Assembly (NCBI RefSeq): GCF_003330725.1
Contig: NZ_CP030840.1
Span: 1,054,001-1,118,000, forward strand
Direction: 5' to 3'
Source of the DNA: Acidisarcina polymorpha
GTDB lineage: Bacteria; Acidobacteriota; Terriglobia; Terriglobales; Acidobacteriaceae
Length of the DNA stretch: 64,000 bases
A program made the translations under genes and the position numbers. Of this stretch, positions 18,093 through 27,161 are shown in pieces. The notes under the pieces were generated by a model that was not told the DNA's origin, made no database searches, and saw only the letters and a program-made list of their open reading frames with translations. How positions within the stretch are numbered: position 1 is the first letter of the stretch; every line of letters begins with the position of its first letter.

Positions 18093-19802
18093 ATGAATCT
18101 GCAGGCGCAGTGGCTGCCCCGCTCCGTGCAGTCTCTCCGGGAATATACCCCGGACAAATTAGTACAGGACCTGATCGCGGGAATTACGGTTGGGCTCGTT
18201 GCCTTGCCTCTCGCGATGGCATTCGCTATTGCTTCCGGGGTGCCTCCGCAGGCAGGCATCTATACCGCCGTCGTCGCCGGGTTTCTGATTTCCGCCCTCG
18301 GCGGTTCACGAACGCAGATTGGAGGCCCGACTGGGGCCTTCGTCGTCATCGTTGCCGGGATCGTGGCGAAGTTCGGCACCTCGGGGCTCGCTCTGGTCGG
18401 AATGATGGCGGGCGTGCTGCTGGTCATTATGGGACTAACCGGCCTGGGAACAGCGGTCAAGTTCATCCCTCGACCCGTGATCATCGGCTTCACCAATGGC
18501 ATTGCGCTGCTGATTGCCTCGACCCAGATCAAAGATTTTCTCGGGTTGAAGACGCCGCCGGTGCCGAGCGAATTCCTGGAGCGCATGACGATGCTGGCAA
18601 AGCACATCCAGACGATACGGTGGCAAACCTTTCTGCTTGGCGCATTGTCGCTGGCTATCATTCTGCTTTGGCCGCGGGTCACAAGACGATTTCCGGGGAC
18701 GATCGTGGCGCTGCTGCTTGCGACCCTGGCAACGTCGCTCTTCCATCTTCAAGTTGAAACAATCGGCAGCAAATTTGGTGGTATTCCGCAAGGTTTCCCG
18801 CATTTTGAATTGCCGCAGTTCCACGCGGCCCATGTTCTGCCGCTGCTACCGTCGGTGTTCACGGTGGCGCTGCTGGCTGCGGTCGAGAGTTTGCTTTCCG
18901 CGGTCGTCGCCGATGGCATGAGTGGTGATCGGCACAACAGCAATGTTGAACTCACCGCGCAAGGGATCGCCAACATCGTTTCGCCACTCTTCGGTGGCAT
19001 TCCTGCAACCGGTGCGATTGCCAGGACGGCAACCAACATACGCTCCGGCGCGCGAACTCCGGTTGCGGGGATGGTGCATGCTCTGACCTTGCTCATGGTG
19101 TTGCTGGTGGCTGCGCCGCTGGCGAAGTTCGTACCGCTCGCAACGCTGGCGTCGGTACTCTTTGTCGTCGCGTACAGTATGGGCGAATGGCGGGAGATCG
19201 GCGGTATCCTGCGTCTCTCCAAGACCGATATCGTGGTCTGGTTTTCCACTTTCGCATTGACCGTCTTCACCGATCTCACGGTCGCTGTGGGCGTTGGGAT
19301 GGCGCTGGCGGCGTTGCTCTATATTCAAAGGGTCGCGGCAACCACTTCCGTCGAGGCGGTCACAGCGGACTACGTTCGCGATGGCATGCCGCACGTGCTG
19401 CAGGACAAGGAAATTCCCGACAACGTTACGATTCTGCGTATTCACGGGCCATTTTTGTTCGGCACGACCGACAAGCTCGCCGATATTGCACGGGACCTGA
19501 CAATCTTTGCTCCGGTGGTGATCGTTCGTCTACGCAACATGACAGCTATCGATGCCACCGGGGTTCATGCGTTGGAGCAGTTTGCGGAGCGGCTGCGGAT
19601 GGCGGACAAGACCCTGGTCTTCTGCGGCGCCCGCGATCAGCCGCGCAAACTGTTGTTGCGCACTGAGTTCTTGAAGAGCATCGGGCCCGAGAACTTCCTG
19701 CCGCATGTGCAGGCCGCGCTGGTGCGCGCCCGGGAGATCAATGAAGGCTTTGGGAGCGTGGGCCGGGAGATGGCAGTTGAGCTGGAGGCCGGCCCACTGT
19801 GA
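18093..19802 (+). CDS. SulP-family anion transporter with STAS domain
   Basis: 569 residues. The N-terminal permease domain (about 25-420) begins with the SLC26 signature region LIAGITVGLVALPLAMAFAI and ASGVPPQAGIYTAVVAGF, and has 12-14 hydrophobic segments. The cytoplasmic STAS domain (about 440-550) includes HGPFLFGTTDKL and NMTAIDATGVHAL. The family carries sulfate, bicarbonate or dicarboxylates, and the substrate cannot be fixed from sequence alone. No carbonic anhydrase gene is adjacent. It begins 22 bp after the DUF1990 gene. The ATG at 18093 has a GGGGAAACG ribosome site. Confidence 0.93.
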   Translation: MNLQAQWLPRSVQSLREYTPDKLVQDLIAGITVGLVALPLAMAFAIASGVPPQAGIYTAVVAGFLISALGGSRTQIGGPTGAFVVIVAGIVAKFGTSGLALVGMMAGVLLVIMGLTGLGTAVKFIPRPVIIGFTNGIALLIASTQIKDFLGLKTPPVPSEFLERMTMLAKHIQTIRWQTFLLGALSLAIILLWPRVTRRFPGTIVALLLATLATSLFHLQVETIGSKFGGIPQGFPHFELPQFHAAHVLPLLPSVFTVALLAAVESLLSAVVADGMSGDRHNSNVELTAQGIANIVSPLFGGIPATGAIARTATNIRSGARTPVAGMVHALTLLMVLLVAAPLAKFVPLATLASVLFVVAYSMGEWREIGGILRLSKTDIVVWFSTFALTVFTDLTVAVGVGMALAALLYIQRVAATTSVEAVTADYVRDGMPHVLQDKEIPDNVTILRIHGPFLFGTTDKLADIARDLTIFAPVVIVRLRNMTAIDATGVHALEQFAERLRMADKTLVFCGARDQPRKLLLRTEFLKSIGPENFLPHVQAALVRAREINEGFGSVGREMAVELEAGPL

Positions 19803-19954
19803 TGCCGGACCACTGTGATATAGCATCCAATCTGCTCGACGCGCCTGCGCCGGAGCGACCGATCGGCATGCAGAGAAGGCCAGTTCCCTTCCCAGCCATT
19901 GCTGAAGATGGCACCGCATGGTCGGCGAAGGGGTCTTCCTGCTAGCCTATAAGT

Positions 19955-20653
19955 ATGAAATTCGGCGTGCTTGTCTTTCCCGGTTCGAACTGCGACCACG
20001 ATGCCTTTAACGTGATCGCGGAGATAGCCCGTCAGCCGGTGACTCTGCTCTGGCACGACTCCCCTGAACTAGAAAGCTGCGATGCCATTGTGGTTCCTGG
20101 CGGCTTTGCTTATGGGGATTATCTCCGTACCGGAGCCATTGCTCGATTTTCACCGGTGATGCAGTCAGTCAAGAAGTTCGCCGCCGATGGCGGCCTCGTC
20201 CTGGGCATTTGCAATGGCTTCCAAATCCTATGTGAAGCCGGGCTCCTGCCCGGCGCCCTGATGCGCAATGCCGGGCTGAAGTACATCTGCAAGCAGGTCC
20301 ATCTGCGAACCGAGACGGTCGCCAGCCCATTTACCCAGAACCTGAAGAAAGGCCGGGTATTGCAGATTCCCATTGGTCACATGGAGGGGAACTACTTCTG
20401 CGATCGCGAGACGCTGGCCACGCTTAAGGATGAGGATCGCATCGCCTTTCGTTACTCCGAACCGGATGGCAAAATCACCGCGTCAGCTAACCCGAATGGT
20501 TCCCTTGAAAATATTGCCGGCATTCTCAACGAGGGACGCAATGTGCTTGGAATGATGCCGCATCCGGACCGCTCCAGCGAAAAGCTGCTTGGCTCAGCCG
20601 ACGGCTATCTTCTCTTCGAATCGATGGTCAACGCTTTAGGAGTTTCCGCGTAA
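19955..20653 (+). CDS. purQ: FGAM synthase glutaminase subunit PurQ
   Basis: 232 residues, a class I glutamine amidotransferase. The nucleophile elbow is GICNGFQ with Cys86, and the triad His is His203 in MMPHPDR. The N-terminus [18 protein letters not shown] and [16 protein letters not shown] are PurQ signatures. With PurL and PurS it converts FGAR to FGAM in purine synthesis. Neither purL nor purS is in this window. It is followed 15 bp later by a CpsB-like phosphatase gene on the same strand, probably a short operon of unrelated functions. The start ATG at 19955 has a weak upstream site. Confidence 0.95.
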   Translation: MKFGVLVFPGSNCDHDAFNVIAEIARQPVTLLWHDSPELESCDAIVVPGGFAYGDYLRTGAIARFSPVMQSVKKFAADGGLVLGICNGFQILCEAGLLPGALMRNAGLKYICKQVHLRTETVASPFTQNLKKGRVLQIPIGHMEGNYFCDRETLATLKDEDRIAFRYSEPDGKITASANPNGSLENIAGILNEGRNVLGMMPHPDRSSEKLLGSADGYLLFESMVNALGVSA

Positions 20654-20668
20654 TCGCCTACGCCAATC

Positions 20669-21457
20669 ATGATCGACATTCATCATCACCTCCTATACGG
20701 ACTCGACGATGGTCCTAGAGATCTCGAGACATCGTGCGCCATGGTCGACGCCGCCGTTGCCAACGGTTTCACTCACGTTGTAGCGACACCCCATGCCAAT
20801 GACCGCTGGGCCTTTACGCCCGAGATCAACCGGGAACGTCTGGCGGAGATTGAAGCCTATGCGGCCGGCCGGCTTACCCTTGGCCTCGGCTGCGATTTCC
20901 ATCTCTCCTACGATAATATCCAGGATCAGTTCAAGAACCCGGCGAAGTACACCATTAACGGCCTGCAATATCTACTGGTGGAGTTTCCCGACTATGGCAT
21001 ACAGCCGGGCATTGCCGAAACACTTTACGAATTTGTCGCCAGCGGTGTCATTCCGATCATTACGCATCCCGAGCGCAATGCAACTTTGCAGGCAAAGCCC
21101 GAGATGATGGCCGAATGGATTCGCACCGGCTGCATTGTCCAGGTGACGGCCGGCTCCTTGCTCGGCCGGTTTGGTCCTCGCGCCCAGGCCCTTAGTCACT
21201 CGTTGCTGAGACACAATTGGGTCACTCTTCTCGCCAGCGACGCGCACAACCTCAGTTCGCGTCCGCCGAACCTTGGCGACGGGCATGCCTCGCTGGCCAA
21301 GGATTATGGCCAGGAGATCGCCGACCGCCTTTGCATTCATAACCCTCACGCTGTCTTCTATGGGAAGACGCTGCCGCCCCAACCGGATCCGCTCGAGTTC
21401 GGTGATGAGTCGGAAGGAAGAAACAAGAGCTTGCTATCGCGAATCTTCTCGCGCTAG
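20669..21457 (+). CDS. CpsB/YwqE-type tyrosine-protein phosphatase (PHP fold)
   Basis: 262 residues of the PHP superfamily. The metal ligands are visible in MIDIHHHLLYGLDDGPRD (His5, His7 and the DDGP element), then VATPHAN, IPIITHPERN, and LLASDAHN. This is the manganese-dependent phosphotyrosine phosphatase family that opposes BY-kinases in capsule or exopolysaccharide export. No BY-kinase or polysaccharide gene is adjacent, so the target is unknown. The ATG at 20669 lies 15 bp after the purQ stop. It is somewhat shorter at the C-terminus than some family members but contains the whole barrel. Confidence 0.88.
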   Translation: MIDIHHHLLYGLDDGPRDLETSCAMVDAAVANGFTHVVATPHANDRWAFTPEINRERLAEIEAYAAGRLTLGLGCDFHLSYDNIQDQFKNPAKYTINGLQYLLVEFPDYGIQPGIAETLYEFVASGVIPIITHPERNATLQAKPEMMAEWIRTGCIVQVTAGSLLGRFGPRAQALSHSLLRHNWVTLLASDAHNLSSRPPNLGDGHASLAKDYGQEIADRLCIHNPHAVFYGKTLPPQPDPLEFGDESEGRNKSLLSRIFSR

Positions 21458-21680
21458 GGCATTCCACTTAGGCTGAACCGGCAAATACCGCTAGGGGTTT
21501 TGTGCTAGATGGAGCCCGGAGATCTCAGACTAGCCACGATCCAGGGAGAGACAATGGCTTCTCGCCATGCAACAAACCACCTCGGGCGGGGTGATCTTGC
21601 ATGTTTGTACATTGTCCAGGCGTCCAAACACTGTCAAACCTGAGAGTATTTGCCAGAGAGTGTTTGGAAGATCTTCTGCT

Positions 21681-22409
21681 CTAGAGCCCCAGCCCTCCAT
21701 CCACTCCAAGGATTTGCCCGGTGATGAAGTGGGGCCCGGTGGCGAAGAAAAGCACGGCTTCGGCCACATCCTGAGGAGTTCCGTTCCGGCGCATCGGCGT
21801 TTTATGCGCAAAGTGCTCGTATTCTGCCGAGGCTTCGCCGTTGGTGACGATCATTCCCGGAGCGACACAGTTCACGCTGATCTCGGGCGCGAAGGCCTTT
21901 GACATCGTCTCTGTCAGCATGTGCAACGCCGCCTTCGAGGTGCAATAGTGACCGTGCGTCGGCCAGGGATGCACTCCGCCGAGCGAGCCAATATTGATGA
22001 TCCTGCCGTGAGTCGCCTTGAGATGAGGATAGGCTGACTGCGAAGTCAAGAATGGAGCACGGGTGTTGGTTTCGAACATGGCATCCCATTGCTCGACGCT
22101 GATCGACTCCATGGCCGCGGTTTCGAAGATGCCGGCGTTGTTTACTAGAAGATCGAGCCTACCAAAATCGTTAGCGACGGCTTGGACCGTCTCTCGGATG
22201 CTTTCCGGGGACCGCAGGTCGCACCAGTAACTCTTCGCCGCCACTCCGAAGGCGCGCAGATCGGCGACGGTGCGCTCCGCGTCGTTTTCTGACTCGCGGT
22301 AAGTTATCGCTACACTGGCCTTGGCCTCGGCCAATGAAAGGGCGAGAACTCTGCCAATTCGCTTGGCCGCGCCGGTCACCAGCGCAACGTGATCTATCAA
22401 GGATTCCAT
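21681..22409 (-). CDS. SDR oxidoreductase, pteridine/dihydromonapterin reductase-like
   Basis: 242 residues of the classical short-chain dehydrogenase family. The cofactor motif is TGAAKRIGR (12-20), a form typical of pteridine reductases (PTR1/FolM), where R and I replace the usual G-I-G spacing. NNAG is at 90-93, and the catalytic Ser142, Tyr155 and Lys159 lie in THGHYCTSKAAL. The Arg after the first Gly-rich turn favours NADPH. The likely product reduces a pterin such as dihydrofolate or dihydromonapterin. Other SDR substrates remain possible. Stand-alone gene. The ATG at 22409 has only a weak purine-rich upstream stretch (CTAGAATCGATAG). Confidence 0.85.
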   Translation of the reverse strand: MESLIDHVALVTGAAKRIGRVLALSLAEAKASVAITYRESENDAERTVADLRAFGVAAKSYWCDLRSPESIRETVQAVANDFGRLDLLVNNAGIFETAAMESISVEQWDAMFETNTRAPFLTSQSAYPHLKATHGRIINIGSLGGVHPWPTHGHYCTSKAALHMLTETMSKAFAPEISVNCVAPGMIVTNGEASAEYEHFAHKTPMRRNGTPQDVAEAVLFFATGPHFITGQILGVDGGLGL

Positions 22410-22569
22410 CTATCGATTCTAGAGGGTTTTCGCTTCCAGTCTGTAGAGCCAGGACCTGCGAGGTGTGGCTTTTCTCGGGGGAAGCCACGAAATGACCATG
22501 CCCTGGTTGCACCGGGATTGAAAATGCTCCAGTCGGTAAGGCTGTTTCTCTCAGAATGCTACGCCACCA

Positions 22570-23226
22570 CTAGAGATGTATGAATCCGCGGCGAATGCCG
22601 ATAGCCACTGCTTCGGTGCGATCGCTCGCTCCAAGCTTTTCCATGATGTGCTTGACATGGCCCTTGACGGTCTCTTCAGAGATGAAGAGAAGAGCCGCGA
22701 TGTCTCCGTTCCGGTTTCCTCCAGCGATCTTTTGGAGAACTTCCACTTCGCGTTTGCTTAAAGTATCCTCGCCGAGATGGTCCGCGAGATGGGCTGCGAT
22801 CTCCGGTGGAATGTACTTCTTGCCAGCATGAACTCTGCGGATCGTCTCCACCAGTTGTTTCCGCGGCATGGTCTTCAGCATATAGCCTTGAGCGCCGGCC
22901 TGGAGCGCACGCTGAATCTCGACATCTCCTTCAAACGTGGTCAGCATGATGATGCGCGCCTCGGAAAACTCGGTGCGAATCGCGATCATCGCATCGATGC
23001 CTCCAATGTCGGGCAGCCGGAGATCCATAAGCGTAATATCCGGCCGATGGTCCCGGTACCCCTGGATCGCCTCGCGGCCGCAGGATGCCTCTGCCACCAG
23101 CTCCATATCCGGCTCATTTCGAATGATTGCCGCAATCCCCTCTCTCATGAGAGGGTGATCATCGACACTCAAGATTCGGATATGGGCCGGATCTCTCATC
23201 CATCCTCTTGTTGACTGAGTGTTCAT
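22570..23226 (-). CDS. NarL/FixJ-type response regulator
   Basis: 218 residues. The receiver domain (about 16-135) has the acidic pocket Asp22/Asp23, the phosphoacceptor Asp68 in TLMDLRLP and Lys118 in GYMLKTM. A C-terminal LuxR-type helix-turn-helix follows (about 150-210; LSKREVEVLQKIAGGNRNGDIAALL). Such proteins bind DNA as dimers after phosphorylation. No sensor kinase gene is adjacent, so the partner must be encoded elsewhere. Two starts are plausible: ATG 23226 (GGAAG upstream) and ATG 23199 (GAGGATGG upstream). Both leave the receiver intact. Confidence 0.93.
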   Translation of the reverse strand: MNTQSTRGWMRDPAHIRILSVDDHPLMREGIAAIIRNEPDMELVAEASCGREAIQGYRDHRPDITLMDLRLPDIGGIDAMIAIRTEFSEARIIMLTTFEGDVEIQRALQAGAQGYMLKTMPRKQLVETIRRVHAGKKYIPPEIAAHLADHLGEDTLSKREVEVLQKIAGGNRNGDIAALLFISEETVKGHVKHIMEKLGASDRTEAVAIGIRRGFIHL

Positions 23227-23364
23227 TCTACTTCCACGTCAGTCATGTCTGGCAAGCACGATAATGAGTCAACAGGCCATTGGCGTTTTTCCGCATCACG
23301 CGGCAGCAGTTACGCAGATCGAAGGCAGCACCGGCTCAGCAGCACCGGCTCATAGGAGAAGTGC

Positions 23365-24531
23365 TCAGGCCGTAACGCTCTCACCGACGCTGGTCCAAAC
23401 GCCTCCGGCAGCGTTGCTTCGAAGCATGGCTTCGATAATGCAGCAAACTCGATGCCCATTCGCGAAGTCGCATACCGTTGGCGCTTTGGCTGCCGGATCG
23501 GCGCCGGCGCGGACCCAGTCGTAGGCGTCGGCAATCACGTTGCGGAAGGCGTCTGCCCAGCTTTCCTGATGGCCTCCAGGCAGGTGTGCATAGGATTTTG
23601 CCTCGCCGCTCATCAGGGCAGGATCTTTCATCAGAACGCAATTCGGGCCGTCGAAGGAGCCGATCCAGAGCTCGTTCTGGAGCTCCTGCTCCCAGCGGAG
23701 CGATTTTCTACGGCCGTTCAACTCCAATTGTAGGTCGTTTTTGTGCCCGGGAAGCACCTGACCCACCTTCAAGGTACCGCGCGCGCCATCACTGAAGCGG
23801 AGGAGCACGCTGCCGGTGTCCTCGCTGCCGATCTCGATGGCTTTCGCCTCCCCGCTGCTGGCTTTGCTGAAAGCTTCGGACGACCCGCCTGCATAGCGCG
23901 TCTTCACGACGGTGGTCAGATCGGCGAGTACAGACTCGATGCGCAGACCACTGATGTGCTCGGTCAGGTCGCACCAATGGGATCCTATATCGGCAAGCGC
24001 TGAACTTACGCCACCTTTGGCCGGATCAAGCCGCCAGGAGTAAGCGTGGTCGTCGGTGAGCCAATCCTGCAGGTATTGCCCGTGCAGATACACGATCGGG
24101 CCGAGTTCGCCGGCGGCCACCATCTGGCGAGCCTGCTGCACCAGAGGATTACCGCGATAGTTGAAGGTCACCGCATTGACGATCCCGGCGGCCTCAGCGG
24201 CATCTCGCAACGCGGCGCATTCCTGACTGGTTAACGCTAAGGGCTTATCGGAGATCACATGCTTGCCCGCCTGGATGGCTGCCATACTGACGGGAAAATG
24301 GAGGTAGCTGGGCGTTGTATTGTGAACGACTTCAATCCTTGAATCGGCGATCAACTCTTCGAAGCTGCCGTAGGCCGTATCGACCTTCAGTTCAGCCGCT
24401 TTGCGTTGGGTGGAAGCAGCGCTCGAACCGGCGATAGCGATGACCTCCACATCGCCGAGCCGGCGCACCGCATCGATGTGATGGGCCGCAATGAACCCCG
24501 GGCCGACTAGGCCCATTCCGATCTTCTTCAA
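23365..24531 (-). CDS. Gfo/Idh/MocA-family oxidoreductase
   Basis: 388 residues from a TTG start with GAGGAG 7 nt upstream. The N-terminal Rossmann fold begins GMGLVGPGFIAAHHIDAV. The conserved catalytic-lysine motif appears as DKPLALT (E/D-K-P), followed by a C-terminal alpha/beta domain with SALADIGSHWCDL. The family oxidises or reduces sugars and inositols with NAD(P). It follows a sugar-isomerase-like gene on the same strand, with 148 bp between them, so they probably share a sugar or polyol pathway. That gap holds two copies of a TTCTTCT-CA-AGAAGAA palindrome, a possible operator. Confidence 0.92.
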   Translation of the reverse strand: MKKIGMGLVGPGFIAAHHIDAVRRLGDVEVIAIAGSSAASTQRKAAELKVDTAYGSFEELIADSRIEVVHNTTPSYLHFPVSMAAIQAGKHVISDKPLALTSQECAALRDAAEAAGIVNAVTFNYRGNPLVQQARQMVAAGELGPIVYLHGQYLQDWLTDDHAYSWRLDPAKGGVSSALADIGSHWCDLTEHISGLRIESVLADLTTVVKTRYAGGSSEAFSKASSGEAKAIEIGSEDTGSVLLRFSDGARGTLKVGQVLPGHKNDLQLELNGRRKSLRWEQELQNELWIGSFDGPNCVLMKDPALMSGEAKSYAHLPGGHQESWADAFRNVIADAYDWVRAGADPAAKAPTVCDFANGHRVCCIIEAMLRSNAAGGVWTSVGESVTA

Positions 24532-24596
24532 CGGTTATCTCCTCAACTGTGCTGTAAAGCCAGCGTTACGGCAATTTGTCTCGCGATTGCTGGAAC

Positions 24597-24640
24597 GCTT
24601 CTTCTCAAGAAGGACGGTTGCTTCTTCTCAAGAAGAACGG
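24597..24640 (-). promoter_or_regulatory. Paired palindrome before the Gfo/Idh gene
   Basis: Two 21-bp near-identical copies (24597-24617 and 24620-24640, one mismatch) lie 23 bp apart centre to centre. Each contains CTTCT-CA-AGAAG. The second extends to a perfect 16-bp palindrome, TTCTTCT-CA-AGAAGAA (622-637 of that kilobase). The spacing of about two helical turns suggests a cooperative operator. No nearby regulator gene was seen to match it. Confidence 0.5.
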
Positions 24641-24679
24641 CTCATGATTGGTCCTGCCAGGAAACACTCCGCCCCTTGC

Positions 24680-25528
24680 TTAGGAGCGAACGGCCTTCAT
24701 GTAACGAGCGTCAATGGCCAACGCCTCCATCATGGGCTGCTGAAATTCCTCTTGTTCGACGAAGCAGTGGCGAATATGGCCGGTTTTTGCGGCGGCAAAG
24801 ATCGGCTTGTAGTCGATGGAACCATTGCCAAGCGCGACCGATGGCGGCTTATTATCTTTGAAATCCTTGATGTGGAGCATCACGATTCGGGTGGGAAATT
24901 GCTTGAGATACTGGACGGGATCGTGTCCGGCGACGATGACCCAGCCACAGTCCATCTCGAAATTGACCTTGGCAGGATTGGTATTCTTGAGCAGAACCTC
25001 GTAGGGCAGCGCACCGCCGGTCTCGGCAAATTCGGCAACGTGATTGTGATAGGCAAAATGCATCCCAGCGGCGTTGACCTTGCCGGCGATGTCGTTGAAC
25101 TGATCGGCATTCCAACGCCAGTCGTCCAGCGTCAGCTCAGCCTTCCCGGCACTTTCGTTCTGATGCATCGGGGATGAACAGACAACATACTCAACACCGA
25201 CAGATTTGCAGAAGGGCAGGATCTGATCGATCTGCGGCTTGAGCGTGCCGAGAGGATAATGCGCGCTGACGCAGCGCAAACCTGCCGCCGCTAGTGCCGC
25301 TTTCACATCATCGACGGAGTGATTATAGAAACCCGCTGCCTCTACTTCTCTATACCCTAGAGATCCGACCTGCTTGAGTGTTCCGGCGAAGTCTTTCTGT
25401 AACGGTTCACGCACCGAGTAAAGCTGCAAGCCAAGGGGAAGCCCGAGGGGGGTCGCGCGACTGATGCTTGTCATCGCAACAACAGAAGCAGCAGCACCGC
25501 TTTTCACAAAGTCACGCCGGTTCATCAT
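24680..25528 (-). CDS. Tat-exported sugar isomerase/epimerase (TIM barrel)
   Basis: 282 residues. The N-terminus MMNRRDFVKSGAAASVVAM carries the RRDF twin-arginine motif and a short hydrophobic core, so the protein is probably exported to the periplasm. The remainder is an AP-endonuclease-2/xylose-isomerase-like barrel (PF01261): LQLYSVREPL, GVEYVVCSSP, LAYHNHVAEF-like metal-site segment (FAYHNHVAEF), and MDCGWVIVAGHDP. Family members isomerise or epimerise sugars and polyols using divalent metals. With the downstream Gfo/Idh gene it forms a pair common in sugar or inositol use. The exact substrate is not determined. Confidence 0.85.
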   Translation of the reverse strand: MMNRRDFVKSGAAASVVAMTSISRATPLGLPLGLQLYSVREPLQKDFAGTLKQVGSLGYREVEAAGFYNHSVDDVKAALAAAGLRCVSAHYPLGTLKPQIDQILPFCKSVGVEYVVCSSPMHQNESAGKAELTLDDWRWNADQFNDIAGKVNAAGMHFAYHNHVAEFAETGGALPYEVLLKNTNPAKVNFEMDCGWVIVAGHDPVQYLKQFPTRIVMLHIKDFKDNKPPSVALGNGSIDYKPIFAAAKTGHIRHCFVEQEEFQQPMMEALAIDARYMKAVRS

Positions 25529-25722
25529 GGAAATTCCTCCTCAAGCAGGGTATCGTTAGTGGCTTGCCTCGATGTGTACTATCGAGGTTCAACAGTAATC
25601 ATTACGATCGAAGGTGTCGCCGCCACCTTGGTGGCATGTTGAGGAACTCTTCGAGAGAACGTTGATTCGGCCGCAATTGTCTAAGCAAAGAACCTTGAAT
25701 GTGCCCCGGCGAGAATACAGGC

Positions 25723-27045
25723 TTAAGGGTGATTCAGCGTTTGGTACCATTCCTCGATGCCGCCGGTTGCGCGAAGCAATCCTAGCTGTGCTTTGGTCAT
25801 CTCGAACGTTGCGTCGAGTACCTCTTCATAACGGCGGCGTTCTTCGATACGCGCCTGTTGTTCCTCACGTGGGGTAAGCGGCGCAGCCCCCGGCGTCACG
25901 CTGGCTCCATTTAATTGCGTGAGGACCGCATCAAGTTGACTTTGTGCAAGTTCATTCTGCAGCTGCGCGACCTCCTTCTGAGCAGAAAGTTCCTCAAGAC
26001 TCTTTTCAAGAAGGACGATGTTCTCACTGCTCTGATCACGGAGCTGATCGGCCTGGGCGGTTGCCCGGAAGGCCTCAGCACGTGATTGACTTTCCTTGGC
26101 GCGCTTGGTGGCATCAAATAGGGGCACCGTGATCTGCAGGCCAGCCTCGAAGTTGTTGTGCTGGAAGTGCTGGTAATATTCCTGGTAATTATTGATCTCA
26201 GAGAAGCGGCTATACTGCCCTCCGAAGCCAATCTGCGGGCGATAGTTCTGCCGGGCATCGCCAAATGCCTGATATTGATGCGACTGGGCTGTGGCATAGG
26301 CAGCTCGCACTCCGTCGGTGTTCAAGGCCTGCATTGAAGCGACCAGCGTTGAACGGCGATCACGGTCAAAGTCAGGAGATGGAGGAATGCTCGACGGGAT
26401 TGTCACCAGGCTATCGGCCGGCAGTCCAGTCAAGTGCGCCAACCGCTGCCGCAGCAATTCCATGTCGTCCTGTATATGGAGCCGCTTGAGTCGAAGCTGT
26501 GCCGAGACTAATCTCGCGCCCAACACACTTTCTTTGGTGCCAACCCCAGCGTCGAGACGCTGTTGTTCGATAAATGTCAGCTTGGTGGCTGACTCGTTCT
26601 GCTGATCGAGCGCCTCTATCCTCTGTCGGTCGACGTCGAGTTGTATGTAGTCAAGCGCGGTATCAAGAACCACCTGTTGACGGACGTCGGAAAGCGCCAG
26701 TTGCGCAGATCGCCAGGCCGCCCGAGCCGACCGGATGTAATCCATCTGCGAGAACGTGAAGATCAGCGATTGCGATTGTACATTCACGATCGAAGGTTGG
26801 CCGATCGGGAAGCCGTAAGAGTAGCCAACGCTCGATCCCAGGAGGAAGCTCGGGATATACACATCCTTAGCCTCCGTCAACCCCGCCGCCGCGCGCTGCA
26901 CATCTGCGGTTGCCATGCGCACTGAGGCACTGGTTCGCAGCGCCTGATCGACGGTGGTATAAAGTGACACCTGCGCGTAGGCGCCCGCGGCGGTGAAAGC
27001 GGCACCAATGGCGATGCTCATGCAACCTAGAAACTTCCATTTCAC
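25723..27045 (-). CDS. TolC-family outer-membrane efflux protein
   Basis: 440 residues with a signal peptide (MKWKFLGCMSIAIGAAFTAAGA) and two internally repeated OEP domains rich in coiled-coil helices. One covers about 28-215 (VDQALRTSASVRMATADVQRA) and the other about 220-435 (VRAAYATAQSHQYQAFGDARQNYRPQIGFGGQYS). This is the TolC fold: an outer-membrane barrel with a periplasmic helical tunnel. The HlyD-type adaptor gene lies upstream on the same strand (stop 27162, 116 bp away), so the two should form part of a tripartite pump. No inner-membrane pump gene is adjacent. The ATG at 27045 is followed directly by the Lys-containing signal. Confidence 0.92.
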   Translation of the reverse strand: MKWKFLGCMSIAIGAAFTAAGAYAQVSLYTTVDQALRTSASVRMATADVQRAAAGLTEAKDVYIPSFLLGSSVGYSYGFPIGQPSIVNVQSQSLIFTFSQMDYIRSARAAWRSAQLALSDVRQQVVLDTALDYIQLDVDRQRIEALDQQNESATKLTFIEQQRLDAGVGTKESVLGARLVSAQLRLKRLHIQDDMELLRQRLAHLTGLPADSLVTIPSSIPPSPDFDRDRRSTLVASMQALNTDGVRAAYATAQSHQYQAFGDARQNYRPQIGFGGQYSRFSEINNYQEYYQHFQHNNFEAGLQITVPLFDATKRAKESQSRAEAFRATAQADQLRDQSSENIVLLEKSLEELSAQKEVAQLQNELAQSQLDAVLTQLNGASVTPGAAPLTPREEQQARIEERRRYEEVLDATFEMTKAQLGLLRATGGIEEWYQTLNHP

Positions 27046-27161
27046 CTACAACTCACCTCGCTGCAACCTCCATCCCGAATTTTATGTTGAATCACCATCG
27101 AAGAAGAGAGGGTCGTGAGAGAGGATTGTGGTTTCCGCCGCGGAAGTCTGCCCCGGTCTGA

